Below are positions 1-5,972 of a stretch of DNA of 22,459 nt, in pieces. Below the pieces are notes generated by a model that was given only the letters and a program-made list of their open reading frames with translations, searched no databases and was not told the origin of the DNA. Positions within the stretch are counted from its first letter, which is position 1. The number at the start of each line of letters is the position of its first letter. The stretch comes from a virus. The stretch covers positions 1-22,459 of IMG/VR virus record IMGVR_UViG_3300006108_000533; one strand, given 5' to 3'. A program made the position numbers and the translations under genes.

Positions 1-497
1 GCTATTATATTCGTCGCGTACGGTCTGACAACAAAGATCCCCTTACTAAACATCTTATCGATGCTGGCGTTCCTCATGAGCCTGATGTTACTAAGCCTCA
101 CTCTACTACTGTCTTTTCGTTTCCAATGAAACTACCAGAAGGCTCAATAGTAAGAGAAGAAGTAGACGCCATTAAGCATCTAGAGCTCTGGTTGAAGTAC
201 CAGCGTCACTGGTGTGAGCACAAGCCTTCCGTCACCATCAACGTGAAAGAGGAAGAGTGGCCAAGAGTCGGCGCTTGGGTATACGATCACTTTGAGGAGA
301 TGTCTGGCGTGTCGTTCCTTCCATACGACGGCGGCACTTATAGACAGGCTCCATACGAGACTATCACTAAAGAAGAATACGAAGCTGCTATTATAAATAT
401 CCCAACAACGGTCGACTGGGACTCTCTAATCGAGTTGACTGATCAAGTTGAAGGGGCGCAGACGCTAGCGTGCACAGCTGGGAGTTGTGAGATATGA
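1..497 (+). CDS. nrdJ: Adenosylcobalamin-dependent (class II) ribonucleotide reductase, C-terminal part
   Basis: The reading frame is open from the window edge (first whole codon at position 3), so this is a 5'-truncated gene with about 164 C-terminal residues visible. It reads through an internal ATG at 126 without interruption. The visible part has the class II signatures: RRVRSDNKDPL, then GVSFLPYDGGTYRQAPYE, and a redox-active tail CTAGSCEI whose two cysteines (CX4C) re-reduce the active site. The enzyme makes deoxynucleotides from ribonucleotides using B12 and needs no oxygen. The glutaredoxin at 6079 is a plausible electron donor. Class II rather than the usual T4 class I enzyme suggests a host that takes up or makes cobalamin. 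The stop overlaps the next start (ATGA), so the two are probably translationally coupled. Confidence 0.93.
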   Translation, partial: YYIRRVRSDNKDPLTKHLIDAGVPHEPDVTKPHSTTVFSFPMKLPEGSIVREEVDAIKHLELWLKYQRHWCEHKPSVTINVKEEEWPRVGAWVYDHFEEMSGVSFLPYDGGTYRQAPYETITKEEYEAAIINIPTTVDWDSLIELTDQVEGAQTLACTAGSCEI

Positions 498-685
498 ACG
501 ACGACTGGAACAACGGCTATAAAGCTGGATACGAAGAAGGGTATAGAACAGCTGTGTCCGACATTAAGATCGCCTCTTCTAAAGAAGTTAAGATACAAGA
601 TCCAGGCTGCCTAGAAGACTTCTATGAAGAGGCGTATGGCGCTGCTGTCTATAGGAAAATGAAAAAGGAACATGACAGGGAATAG
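494..685 (+). CDS. Small hypothetical protein, 63 aa
   Basis: I do not recognise a family. The start overlaps the nrdJ stop in an ATGA arrangement and the end overlaps the next ORF by 14 bases, so it sits tightly in the nrdJ transcription unit. The N-terminus has a repeated aromatic/glycine pattern (NNGYKAGYEEGY) and the protein is acidic overall with a charged tail. No signal peptide or membrane segment is visible. The packing and frame supply the support for it being a gene. Confidence 0.7.
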   Translation: MNDDWNNGYKAGYEEGYRTAVSDIKIASSKEVKIQDPGCLEDFYEEAYGAAVYRKMKKEHDRE

Positions 686-893
686 TAAGATAATCCTACT
701 CACTGATATCTATGAGACTAAGGCTAGAAAAGAAAAAGAGCTAGCATATTATAAAGAACAGCTGGAGATCCTAAATCAAAAGATGTTCTTTATAAGAAAA
801 GATATTGAAATAACAACGATTTGTATCAACCTTATAGAGAATGAAATGGTGGTGGATATAAAACAATTAATAGAAGAGAAAAAGAATGATTAA
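672..893 (+). CDS. Small coiled-coil hypothetical protein, 73 aa
   Basis: No family recognised. Most of the chain from about residue 15 to 70 is charged and helical with heptad-like spacing of Leu/Ile (KELAYYKEQLEILNQ onward), which suggests a short coiled coil. It overlaps the preceding ORF by 14 bases and the following secreted nuclease by 8 bases, as expected for a tightly packed phage operon. Function unknown. Confidence 0.65.
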   Translation: MTGNSKIILLTDIYETKARKEKELAYYKEQLEILNQKMFFIRKDIEITTICINLIENEMVVDIKQLIEEKKND

Positions 894-1398
894 TAGATTT
901 AAATTCGCAGTCTTATTTGCTTTCTTATCGTGTGGTACTGCTTTTGGCGATCCAATAGTAGTATCGCCTATTCTACCTAATCCAGTGATGACTCCTGGAG
1001 TTGCGGATCCAAGAGGAACTAGAGAGAACATCTGTCTTTCTGGCTATTCTGGATCTGTAAGAAACGTTTCGAGTAGAACTAAGCAGCAGGCTTTCGACTT
1101 GTATCATCTAGATCGCACTAGAGAGAAGTTTGAGATTGATCATCTCATCTCGCTAGAACTCGGCGGTTCTAACGATATTAAGAATCTATGGCCGCAGTCT
1201 TATGAGACCAAGCCGTGGAACGCCCACGTTAAAGATAAGCTAGAGAATAGACTGCATCGTGAGATCTGTGACGGTATCATCACTGTAGACGAAGCACAAG
1301 AAATGATTAAGACAGACTGGATCAAGACGTATTGTGGAAAGTTTGACGACATGGAAGAACAGTGCTCGGACTATCTTAATAAGGAGAAGAACAAATGA
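886..1398 (+). CDS. Secreted HNH-type nuclease
   Basis: A 170-residue protein with a Sec-type signal peptide (hydrophobic residues 5-20, small residues AFG before the likely cut near residue 21). The body carries an HNH-like core at about 83-104: EIDHLISLELGGSNDIKNLW. D85-H86 is the conserved DH pair and the GGSNDIKNLW segment matches the loop and helix of beta-beta-alpha-metal nucleases. C50, C128, C149 and C160 could form disulfides, consistent with a periplasmic location. Similar secreted HNH proteins are known in proteobacteria. A phage copy could degrade DNA in the periplasm, for example incoming competitor DNA, or help scavenge nucleotides. The role is inference; the nuclease fold and export signal are seen. 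It overlaps its neighbours on both sides (886-893 and 1395-1398). Confidence 0.85.
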   Translation: MINRFKFAVLFAFLSCGTAFGDPIVVSPILPNPVMTPGVADPRGTRENICLSGYSGSVRNVSSRTKQQAFDLYHLDRTREKFEIDHLISLELGGSNDIKNLWPQSYETKPWNAHVKDKLENRLHREICDGIITVDEAQEMIKTDWIKTYCGKFDDMEEQCSDYLNKEKNK

Positions 1399-1580
1399 AG
1401 GTAGACGCAGAACTGTTTGATCTCTGTAGAGAATTTATTAGAGATAATAAGATCACAGAAGACGATGACGAGCTAGATGGTATAGACATATCAGACATCC
1501 ATGAATTTATTTCGAACATATGTGGGTTGGTAGGTTACTACGAAGACATCGACCAAGAAGAACTCGACTTTGATGAGTGA
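1395..1580 (+). CDS. Small acidic hypothetical protein, 61 aa
   Basis: Very acidic (runs such as EDDDELDGID and EDIDQEELDFDE) with no export signal or membrane segment. The start overlaps the stop of the secreted HNH nuclease by 4 bases (ATGA), so the two are probably co-translated. Strong acidity could fit a DNA mimic or an inhibitor of the neighbouring nuclease, but the nuclease is exported and this protein is not. No family recognised. Confidence 0.65.
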   Translation: MKVDAELFDLCREFIRDNKITEDDDELDGIDISDIHEFISNICGLVGYYEDIDQEELDFDE

Positions 1581-1585
1581 TAAAT

Positions 1586-1606
1586 ATCCCGAAGGAGATT
1601 CGGGAT
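1586..1606. terminator. Perfect 8-bp hairpin between convergent genes
   Basis: ATCCCGAA (1586-1593) and TTCGGGAT (1599-1606) pair perfectly around the loop GGAGA. The hairpin lies between the rightward gene ending at 1580 and the leftward homing endonuclease ending at 1615, so it could stop transcription from both sides. Neither side has an immediate T-run, so an RNA-end stabiliser is an alternative. The loop carries a ribosome-binding-like AAGGAG seven bases before an ATG at 1605. Confidence 0.5.
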
Positions 1607-1614
1607 GTCATGGA

Positions 1615-2175
1615 TTAATCCTTTTTCTTATAAGGGCCACGTTTTTTACCAGTTAGAGCTTTTGATCTTTTTAAATTACTTTCTATAGATTGTTTTTTGC
1701 CAATTTTGGCTAATCTCATTTTTTCTATAGTTTCTTGAGAGAAAATTCTTCCTTTTAATTTACTGGTCCTTTTTATTATATGATCTTTTGATTGTTTTTT
1801 GCCTTTGTTACCAGAAGCATTATGATTCCCGATCATGGCGGTAGAAGTTCCAGGTTTTGGAACTGAAGCAGATTGTATGGAAATTGCGATATTATCTGTT
1901 TGATTTATAAAATCTTCTCTTAAAACAACTTTCAATCTTCGAAGAACTTTAGTTTCCCATATTCTGGCGTTGTTTTCGTTTGTAAAAGTTTTACGGATTT
2001 GGATAATATCAGGCTCGCCATATTCTGATCGAGCCTTTTTAACAAGTTTTGAAGAAGTGAAATAAGATGTCCATAAATCTGAGGGTTGACATCCTTTGGC
2101 GTATCTTACGCCATAATACCATATATTGTATTTTGACCATCCAATAAGATAGGTATATGGAATATAAATAATCAT
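1615..2175 (-). CDS. GIY-YIG-like homing endonuclease with NUMOD3-type DNA-binding repeats
   Basis: About 186 residues on the strand opposite to all its neighbours. The N-terminal part has YTYLIGW (about 7-13), YYGVRYAKG (20-28), a basic R61 and ETKVLRR near 74-80, the pattern of phage GIY-YIG-like homing enzymes. The C-terminal part (about 125-186) repeats GKKQSKDHIIK, GRIFSQETIEKM, GKKQSIESNLK and GKKRGPYKKKD, typical of NUMOD3 DNA-contact modules. The longer frame starts at 2190, but GGAGG lies inside that extension, 8 bases before the ATG at 2175, so I use 2175. The gene is visibly richer in A+T than its flanks, as expected for a mobile intruder. A TATAAATA box and a hairpin lie upstream, recalling the late expression of T4 homing genes. 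Confidence 0.85.
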   Translation of the reverse strand: MIIYIPYTYLIGWSKYNIWYYGVRYAKGCQPSDLWTSYFTSSKLVKKARSEYGEPDIIQIRKTFTNENNARIWETKVLRRLKVVLREDFINQTDNIAISIQSASVPKPGTSTAMIGNHNASGNKGKKQSKDHIIKRTSKLKGRIFSQETIEKMRLAKIGKKQSIESNLKRSKALTGKKRGPYKKKD

Positions 2176-2201
2176 ATGCTGATCCTCCATGCAGGGTTAG
2201 A

Positions 2202-2231
2202 GTAGATGAGAGTTCCCGCTCTGCGATCTAC
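2202..2231 (-). promoter_or_regulatory. Leader hairpin of the homing endonuclease
   Basis: GTAGAT (2202-2207) pairs with ATCTAC (2226-2231), with an inner GAGAG/CTCT pairing around TTCCCG. The structure lies between the late-type box at 2236-2243 and the GGAGG of the leftward gene. T4 homing endonuclease genes are known to carry 5' RNA structures that restrict translation. A similar role here is inference. Confidence 0.4.
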
Positions 2232-2235
2232 GTTT

Positions 2236-2243
2236 TATTTATA
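2236..2243 (-). promoter_or_regulatory. T4-late-type promoter box TATAAATA
   Basis: On the minus strand the sequence reads TATAAATA, the complete T4 late -10 consensus. Transcription would start near 2230, giving a leader of about 55 bases before the homing endonuclease ATG at 2175. The position just upstream of a gene supports a real promoter. Whether this phage has the gp33/gp55/gp45 late machinery cannot be seen here, although a gp44/gp62 clamp loader is present. Confidence 0.5.
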
Positions 2244-2257
2244 TTTTAGGATATCTT

Positions 2258-2662
2258 ATGACTTGGTTTTATGAAGAAAAAGTATTGGAGAATATACCCG
2301 AAAAGTTTATTGGATTCGTCTATATAATAGAAAATCTCCGCACCAAACGCAAATATATCGGCAAAAAGAACTTCTACTTCGCCAAGACTAAACAGATAAA
2401 AGGCAAGAAGAAGAGGTACAAGGTAGAGTCTGACTGGAAAGAATACTACGGCTCTAACGATAAATTAAATGAAGACGTCAACCTACTAGGAAAACATAAT
2501 TTTAGTAGAGAAATTATAAGGTTCTGCTCTTCTAAGGGTGAGATGACATACTTCGAGGCAAAATACCAGTTCGAAAATAGCGTGTTAGAGTCAGATGACT
2601 GGTATAACTCTTGGATAATGTGTAAAGTGAGAAAGAATCATTTGACATTTCTAAAGAAGTAG
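2258..2662 (+). CDS. GIY-YIG family endonuclease (Seg-like)
   Basis: 134 residues. The catalytic GIY-YIG core is visible: GFVYII (about 19-24), KYIGKK (32-37), a downstream arginine in FSREIIRFC and a glutamate in the YFEAKYQFE segment. It lacks the long C-terminal DNA-binding repeats of the homing enzyme at 1615-2175. This stand-alone form is widespread in T4-like phages, often annotated as Seg-like homing endonuclease, but it may be a resident repair or recombination nuclease. The start at 2258 follows AGGATATCTT. A consensus sigma-70 promoter for the next gene overlaps its last codons. Confidence 0.85.
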   Translation: MTWFYEEKVLENIPEKFIGFVYIIENLRTKRKYIGKKNFYFAKTKQIKGKKKRYKVESDWKEYYGSNDKLNEDVNLLGKHNFSREIIRFCSSKGEMTYFEAKYQFENSVLESDDWYNSWIMCKVRKNHLTFLKK

Positions 2663-2670
2663 TGTATAAT
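2642..2670 (+). promoter_or_regulatory. Perfect sigma-70 promoter
   Basis: TTGACA (2642-2647), 17-base spacer, TATAAT (2665-2670): a full match to the vegetative consensus. The -35 lies in the last codons of the GIY-YIG gene. Transcription would start near 2677, 20 bases before the oxygenase ATG at 2697, so it serves that gene and the tRNA-Met behind it. This strength fits a phage early promoter read by host RNA polymerase. Confidence 0.85.
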
Positions 2671-2696
2671 ACGCAAATAGTCAATTAATAGGTTAT

Positions 2697-3272
2697 ATGA
2701 TGATTCAACGTGAAAACGCTCTGCCAAGACAGCTATTTGACAGATTCAAGAATGAAGTATTTGATAGAAACTTTCCTTGGTTTTATAATGAGACCACGTA
2801 TAGGTCTAATGAGGATAAGTTTAGCTACAGCTTCTATCACCTAGCTTACTTTGATGGAAGAAGTAATTCTCAAATTACAAACTTAGCGGAAGCGTGTATT
2901 CTGCATCTGGCTGATACCGCCGGATATAAAGTCAACGCTATTCTTAGAATTAGATTGACTATGCTGCAGATTAATCCTATTGGCCATATTCATCCACCAC
3001 ACGTAGACATGGATGATAGACATATGACTGGGCTGCTATATTTTAACAACAATGATGGTGATACCATACTGTATAATGAGTTTTATAATCCGGACGACGG
3101 TCAGCCGGCTGATTTCTACCTACAAGAAGTATTAAAAAATAATGTCACAGAGTTTACTAGGGTATCACCAAAAGAAAACTCTTCAATCTTCTTTAATGGG
3201 CATCAGTATCATTCTAGTAGCTCACCGACCTACACCAACAGAAAAGTGGTGTTAAACTTTAACTTCATCTAA
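2697..3272 (+). CDS. 2-oxoglutarate/Fe(II)-dependent oxygenase
   Basis: 191 residues with the complete double-stranded beta-helix signature: HVD at 102-104 (HxD iron ligands), GDTILY strand at 121-126, distal histidine near 172 (GHQYHSS) and the 2OG-binding arginine at 182 (NRKVVLNF). These enzymes hydroxylate proteins, nucleic acids or small molecules using O2, Fe(II) and 2-oxoglutarate. Many T4-like phages carry several, mostly with unknown substrates. Two ATGs in a row (2697, 2700) follow only a weak AGG-type ribosome site. A perfect sigma-70 promoter stands just upstream and tRNA-Met begins one base after the stop. Confidence 0.88.
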   Translation: MMIQRENALPRQLFDRFKNEVFDRNFPWFYNETTYRSNEDKFSYSFYHLAYFDGRSNSQITNLAEACILHLADTAGYKVNAILRIRLTMLQINPIGHIHPPHVDMDDRHMTGLLYFNNNDGDTILYNEFYNPDDGQPADFYLQEVLKNNVTEFTRVSPKENSSIFFNGHQYHSSSSPTYTNRKVVLNFNFI

Positions 3273-3273
3273 T

Positions 3274-3350
3274 ACTCCTGTAGAACAATTGGTCAGTTCT
3301 CGCTGCTCATAACAGCGCGGTTACAGGTTCGAGTCCTGTCAGGAGTACCA
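3274..3350 (+). tRNA. tRNA-Met (anticodon CAT)
   Basis: A full 77-base cloverleaf with encoded CCA: acceptor ACTCCTG/CAGGAGT, D stem GAAC/GTTC, anticodon stem CGCTG/CAGCG around CTCATAA, and T arm ACAGG-TTCGAGT-CCTGT. The CAT anticodon could be elongator Met or Ile2 (after lysidine modification). The GGTTACAGGTTCGA stretch looks more like elongator Met. A1-U72 and the D arm are not those of a canonical bacterial initiator. It begins one base after the stop of the oxygenase gene, so it must be processed from that mRNA. Confidence 0.93.
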
Positions 3351-3369
3351 ATATCTGAAAGGCTATAAT

Positions 3370-3783
3370 ATGAAATACGTGATTTTTATAATGGCGCTTG
3401 TGTTTGGTACGTGGAATACCGCTCAGGCCGGATTTGTAGATGATCTATTTGGAGGATCTCAGATAGAACAGGTGAGTCAAGGTAAACACTCTAAACATAT
3501 AAATATCTATTCCACTGGGCGTCATAACGCCTCGTGGTATAATGACCGAAGTGGACGGACAGCTTCGGGTATGAGAGCCACCTATGGTGTAGCTCATAGA
3601 ACTCTTCCGTTTGGTACTAGGGTATTGATTACCAATCCCGCCAACGGAAGGACAGTAACAGCCGTCGTAACCGATAGAGGGCCATTCGTCAGAGGTAGAA
3701 CACTCGACGTAAATCAAAACGTAGCCAATGCTCTCGGCTTTAAATCCCATGGAACAGCACGATTACATATGCAAGTGCAGTGA
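3370..3783 (+). CDS. Secreted RlpA-like double-psi beta-barrel protein (cell-wall enzyme)
   Basis: 137 residues with a signal peptide ending AQA before G21. The RlpA core runs from about 54 to 136: ASWYND, SGRTASGMRA, AHRTLPFGTRV, NGRTVTAVVTDRGPFVRGRTLDV. RlpA is a lytic transglycosylase acting on glycan strands lacking stem peptides. H76 and D102 match residues considered important in RlpA, but the usual SGE is SGM here (residues 66-68), so activity may be altered. There is no C-terminal SPOR domain, so it would not be targeted to the septum that way. It is followed by another secreted wall enzyme; the pair may aid lysis or remodel the wall during infection. Confidence 0.87.
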   Translation: MKYVIFIMALVFGTWNTAQAGFVDDLFGGSQIEQVSQGKHSKHINIYSTGRHNASWYNDRSGRTASGMRATYGVAHRTLPFGTRVLITNPANGRTVTAVVTDRGPFVRGRTLDVNQNVANALGFKSHGTARLHMQVQ

Positions 3784-3817
3784 CTTAGTCGGTTACGCAT
3801 AAAAGAAAGGTAAATAT

Positions 3818-4360
3818 ATGAAGAAGATTATCCTAGCTGCGACTGTAGCTACTATGGTTTTCGCGATAAGCGAAACTGCAGAAGCAAGAGTCAGTCACAG
3901 CAAGAATACTCAGTATTCAACAAACTTAGAAGAGACTTATGAGAACCCGTTCGCCGAGCTACTCGGTGGCACTTCATCGAATGGAGAAGAGTGGTCCGTT
4001 AGTCCACGTGTTAAATTTCGCACAAGAAAACAAGCACGTGCTTATCAACAACACGAAGAAGAGCAGTATGGTTTCGGACATGCTTCAGGTTCGCTTGTAG
4101 CATACGGATACGAACTGCAGCATAGAGGCTTCCGCGTATCTGAACATCCGTCTTTTGGTGGAGTTCATCACGTACACGCACATCATTCGGCGCACTACTC
4201 CGGTAATGCGATCGATATTAATGTCGGCCGTGGCGTGCGTGAAGCCAGTTCACAATATGCGCATAGATTTGATCAGCTAGCGGCTGAAGCAAGAGCTGCT
4301 GGTTACACGGTTCTCTGGAGAGTGCCTGGTCATTACGACCACATTCATATTCAGAAATAA
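3818..4360 (+). CDS. Secreted M15-type peptidase-like protein (D-Ala-D-Ala carboxypeptidase/endopeptidase fold)
   Basis: 180 residues with a signal peptide (MKKIILAATVATM, ending AEA near residue 23). The catalytic part is C-terminal: H126-x6-D133 in HYSGNAIDIN and a final DHIHIQ (H175, H177), which is the zinc-ligand pattern of the LAS/M15 peptidases that cut peptidoglycan peptides. The middle is rich in histidine (GVHHVHAHHSAH). With the RlpA-like gene 34 bases upstream it forms a glycan-cutting plus peptide-cutting secreted pair. It could be an exported endolysin or a wall-remodelling enzyme. The gene is followed immediately by a strong terminator. Confidence 0.82.
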   Translation: MKKIILAATVATMVFAISETAEARVSHSKNTQYSTNLEETYENPFAELLGGTSSNGEEWSVSPRVKFRTRKQARAYQQHEEEQYGFGHASGSLVAYGYELQHRGFRVSEHPSFGGVHHVHAHHSAHYSGNAIDINVGRGVREASSQYAHRFDQLAAEARAAGYTVLWRVPGHYDHIHIQK

Positions 4361-4367
4361 ACAACTA

Positions 4368-4394
4368 GGGAGGCAATGTCCGTGCCTCCCTTTT
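4368..4394 (+). terminator. Rho-independent terminator
   Basis: GGGAGGCA (4368-4375) pairs perfectly with TGCCTCCC (4383-4390) across a 7-base loop and is followed by TTTT. It lies 7 bases after the stop of the M15-like gene and closes the transcription unit with the two secreted wall enzymes, separating it from the ClpP-led operon. Confidence 0.9.
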
Positions 4395-4416
4395 CACCCG
4401 ACAATGGAGAAGATAC

Positions 4417-4983
4417 GTGAGTCTAGACAAAGAAAAAGAAAAATCAGAAATTCCAGACATCGAAGACTTTCATTACTATCTTTTTAATTCTACGTTTGAC
4501 GCTTCTTCAACTGGAGACGCTTTAAAATATATACTTGCTAGAAATTTGATGAGAAAAGATAGACCAAAACAGATTAAAATGATCATCAATTCTCCTGGCG
4601 GTGAAGTTCCTTCTGCGTTCGCACTCATCGATACGATGAAGGGTTCTAGAATACCTATATACACATATGGACTAGGTGAGATCGCGTCGTGCGGTCTGTT
4701 GACGTTCATAGCCGGCGCTAAAGGACATAGATATATTACAAGAAACACTGCGATCTTATCGCACCAGTTTTCTTGGGGTTCTATTGGCAAAGAACACGAA
4801 TTAATGGCTCAAGTTAAAGAGTTCAATAATACCAGTCAAAGGATTGTAGAACACTATAAGCGTTGTACTGGTCAGACAGAAGCTAATATAAAGAAATATT
4901 TACTGCCAGCAGAAGACGTCTGGTTAACACCAAAAGAAGCAATCAAGTTTGGAATAGCTGACGAGATCGTTGATTTTTACTAA
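4417..4983 (+). CDS. ClpP-like serine protease
   Basis: 188 residues starting with GTG after a well-placed GGAGA. The ClpP fold is evident: INSPGGEV (about 57-64, oxyanion region), GEIASCG with nucleophile S91, ILSHQFS with H116, and D167 in EDVWLTPKEA followed by FGIADEIV. The catalytic triad is therefore complete. ClpP works as a barrel fed by AAA+ unfoldases, and this copy lies outside any capsid operon, so it is less likely to be a head-maturation protease. It lacks the usual bacterial N-terminal loop sequence, so which unfoldase it pairs with is unclear. It may act alone or replace or poison host ClpP. It is the first gene of the operon running to 10775. Confidence 0.88.
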   Translation: MSLDKEKEKSEIPDIEDFHYYLFNSTFDASSTGDALKYILARNLMRKDRPKQIKMIINSPGGEVPSAFALIDTMKGSRIPIYTYGLGEIASCGLLTFIAGAKGHRYITRNTAILSHQFSWGSIGKEHELMAQVKEFNNTSQRIVEHYKRCTGQTEANIKKYLLPAEDVWLTPKEAIKFGIADEIVDFY

Positions 4984-4995
4984 GTGGAGAACAAA

Positions 4996-5700
4996 ATGAC
5001 CGTGATTAGATTTAATCCTGATGAAGTTTTTAATACTGACAGTACCGAGTATGAGATTCTAGTAGACGCAGTTCCTGTTATCAAAGGTGTTGAGGGCGCT
5101 GTAGTTGAGATCGGTACTCGCCGCGGCGGATCGGCCAGAATGGTCATGGACTGTTTAGAGCACAGCGGTGATACTAACCGATCGATGTTCTGTATCGATC
5201 CATATGGAAACATCGATCTCGAGATCACAAACATCAATGCATCTATTCACTATCCTGGTAAACATCAGGTAGAAGGTGATCCGATGTCTAAAGATGTTTC
5301 ATTTTCAACGAAGTTTGATTACACAAACACGATGCGAAATAGAGTAATTCCATCTCTATACTACTATGGTTTCTCTAAAGGACTTAACTTTACTTTCTTC
5401 TGTCTTGAAGATACTGAGTTTTTTGCTCGCTATCCGGACGGTGTTCCAGTGTATGACGAAGAAAAGAAGTTAGAAGATAAGTTCGCGTTCGTCTTCTATG
5501 ACGGTCCCCACACCAATCAGGCTGTGATCGATGAGCTAAATTATTTCTTGCCAAAGTCACCGGTAGGGTCAGTCTATGTGTTTGACGATATCTGGATGTA
5601 CGACCACGATATGATTGAGAGAGACTATCTCTTCATTAATGGATTTGAGACCCTTCGAAAAGGAAATGTGAAGGCATCTTATGTCAGAAAGATCAAGTAA
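4996..5700 (+). CDS. SAM-dependent methyltransferase (Methyltransf_24/TylF-like)
   Basis: 234 residues from the ATG at 4996. An in-frame GTG exists at 4984, but GGAG at 4986-4989 sits correctly for 4996. The Rossmann motif I is VVEIGTRRGG (about 36-45), motif II-like FCIDPYGN follows at 65-72, and FVFYDGPHTN (166-174) and YVFDDI (194-199) resemble the metal-assisted catalytic loops of small-molecule and sugar O-methyltransferases. The gene lies between the ClpP-like protease and the nucleotide-sugar genes, so a sugar or glycan substrate is plausible but not shown. The end overlaps the next gene by 20 bases. Confidence 0.78.
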   Translation: MTVIRFNPDEVFNTDSTEYEILVDAVPVIKGVEGAVVEIGTRRGGSARMVMDCLEHSGDTNRSMFCIDPYGNIDLEITNINASIHYPGKHQVEGDPMSKDVSFSTKFDYTNTMRNRVIPSLYYYGFSKGLNFTFFCLEDTEFFARYPDGVPVYDEEKKLEDKFAFVFYDGPHTNQAVIDELNYFLPKSPVGSVYVFDDIWMYDHDMIERDYLFINGFETLRKGNVKASYVRKIK

Positions 5701-5926
5701 GATATTTGTCGTTATAGAATGGCTGGCGACTGTAACACTAGTCGCCGGCGTAGCTCTTACGTCTTTTAATATCTTTCCGCTCAACATCTATATCAGCCTG
5801 GTTGGAAACCTACTGTGGTTTATCATGGGCGTGCACTGGAAAAAGTGGTCTCTTATAGTAATTCAGATATTCATAACTATAATATATGGGATCGGAATAA
5901 TCAAGTATTTTTTTGTTGACATCTGA
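5681..5926 (+). CDS. Small three-helix inner-membrane protein
   Basis: 81 residues with three clear hydrophobic segments at about 8-28, 33-51 and 56-76, separated by short polar turns (VHWKKWS at 51-57). Similar small membrane proteins with WLATVTLVAGVALT and NIYISLVGNLLW recur in T4-like phages; I believe they are in a DUF family (DUF6552-like), with unknown function. The gene starts inside the end of the methyltransferase gene. Its last codons contain a TTGACA -35 element for the next unit. Confidence 0.75.
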   Translation: MSERSSKIFVVIEWLATVTLVAGVALTSFNIFPLNIYISLVGNLLWFIMGVHWKKWSLIVIQIFITIIYGIGIIKYFFVDI

Positions 5927-5949
5927 TATCGAGTGTGATAATATAAATA
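5916..5949 (+). promoter_or_regulatory. Overlapping sigma-70-like promoter and T4-late-type box
   Basis: TTGACA (5916-5921) is followed at 15 bases by GATAAT (5937-5942), or at 17 bases by TAATAT. TATAAATA (5942-5949) directly abuts and matches the T4 late box. Either would start transcription close to 5950-5956, upstream of the 38-codon ORF at 5973 and the glutaredoxin/nucleotide-sugar genes. The arrangement suggests that this unit can be read both early and late. Confidence 0.6.
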
Positions 5950-5972
5950 CAGGTCTAAATATGGAGAAATAT

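Noticed and set aside
126-497. Stand-alone 123-codon gene starting at 126
   Set aside because: The frame is open to the window edge with conserved class II reductase sequence upstream of the ATG, so it is only the end of nrdJ.
3364-3369. TATAAT directly before the RlpA-like start
   Set aside because: No -35 at a proper distance, and the ATG immediately follows, so it cannot drive that gene; upstream AAAGG is its ribosome site.
3499-3506. TATAAATA box inside the RlpA-like gene
   Set aside because: It is internal to coding sequence with no gene start nearby; treated as chance, as is the one at 392-399 in nrdJ.
3445-3750. Leftward ORF opposite the RlpA-like gene
   Set aside because: Shadow of a gene with signal peptide and domain motifs; no ribosome site or family match.
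4476-4790. Leftward ORF opposite the ClpP-like gene
   Set aside because: Lies fully within a gene with complete catalytic motifs; composition is that of an antisense shadow.
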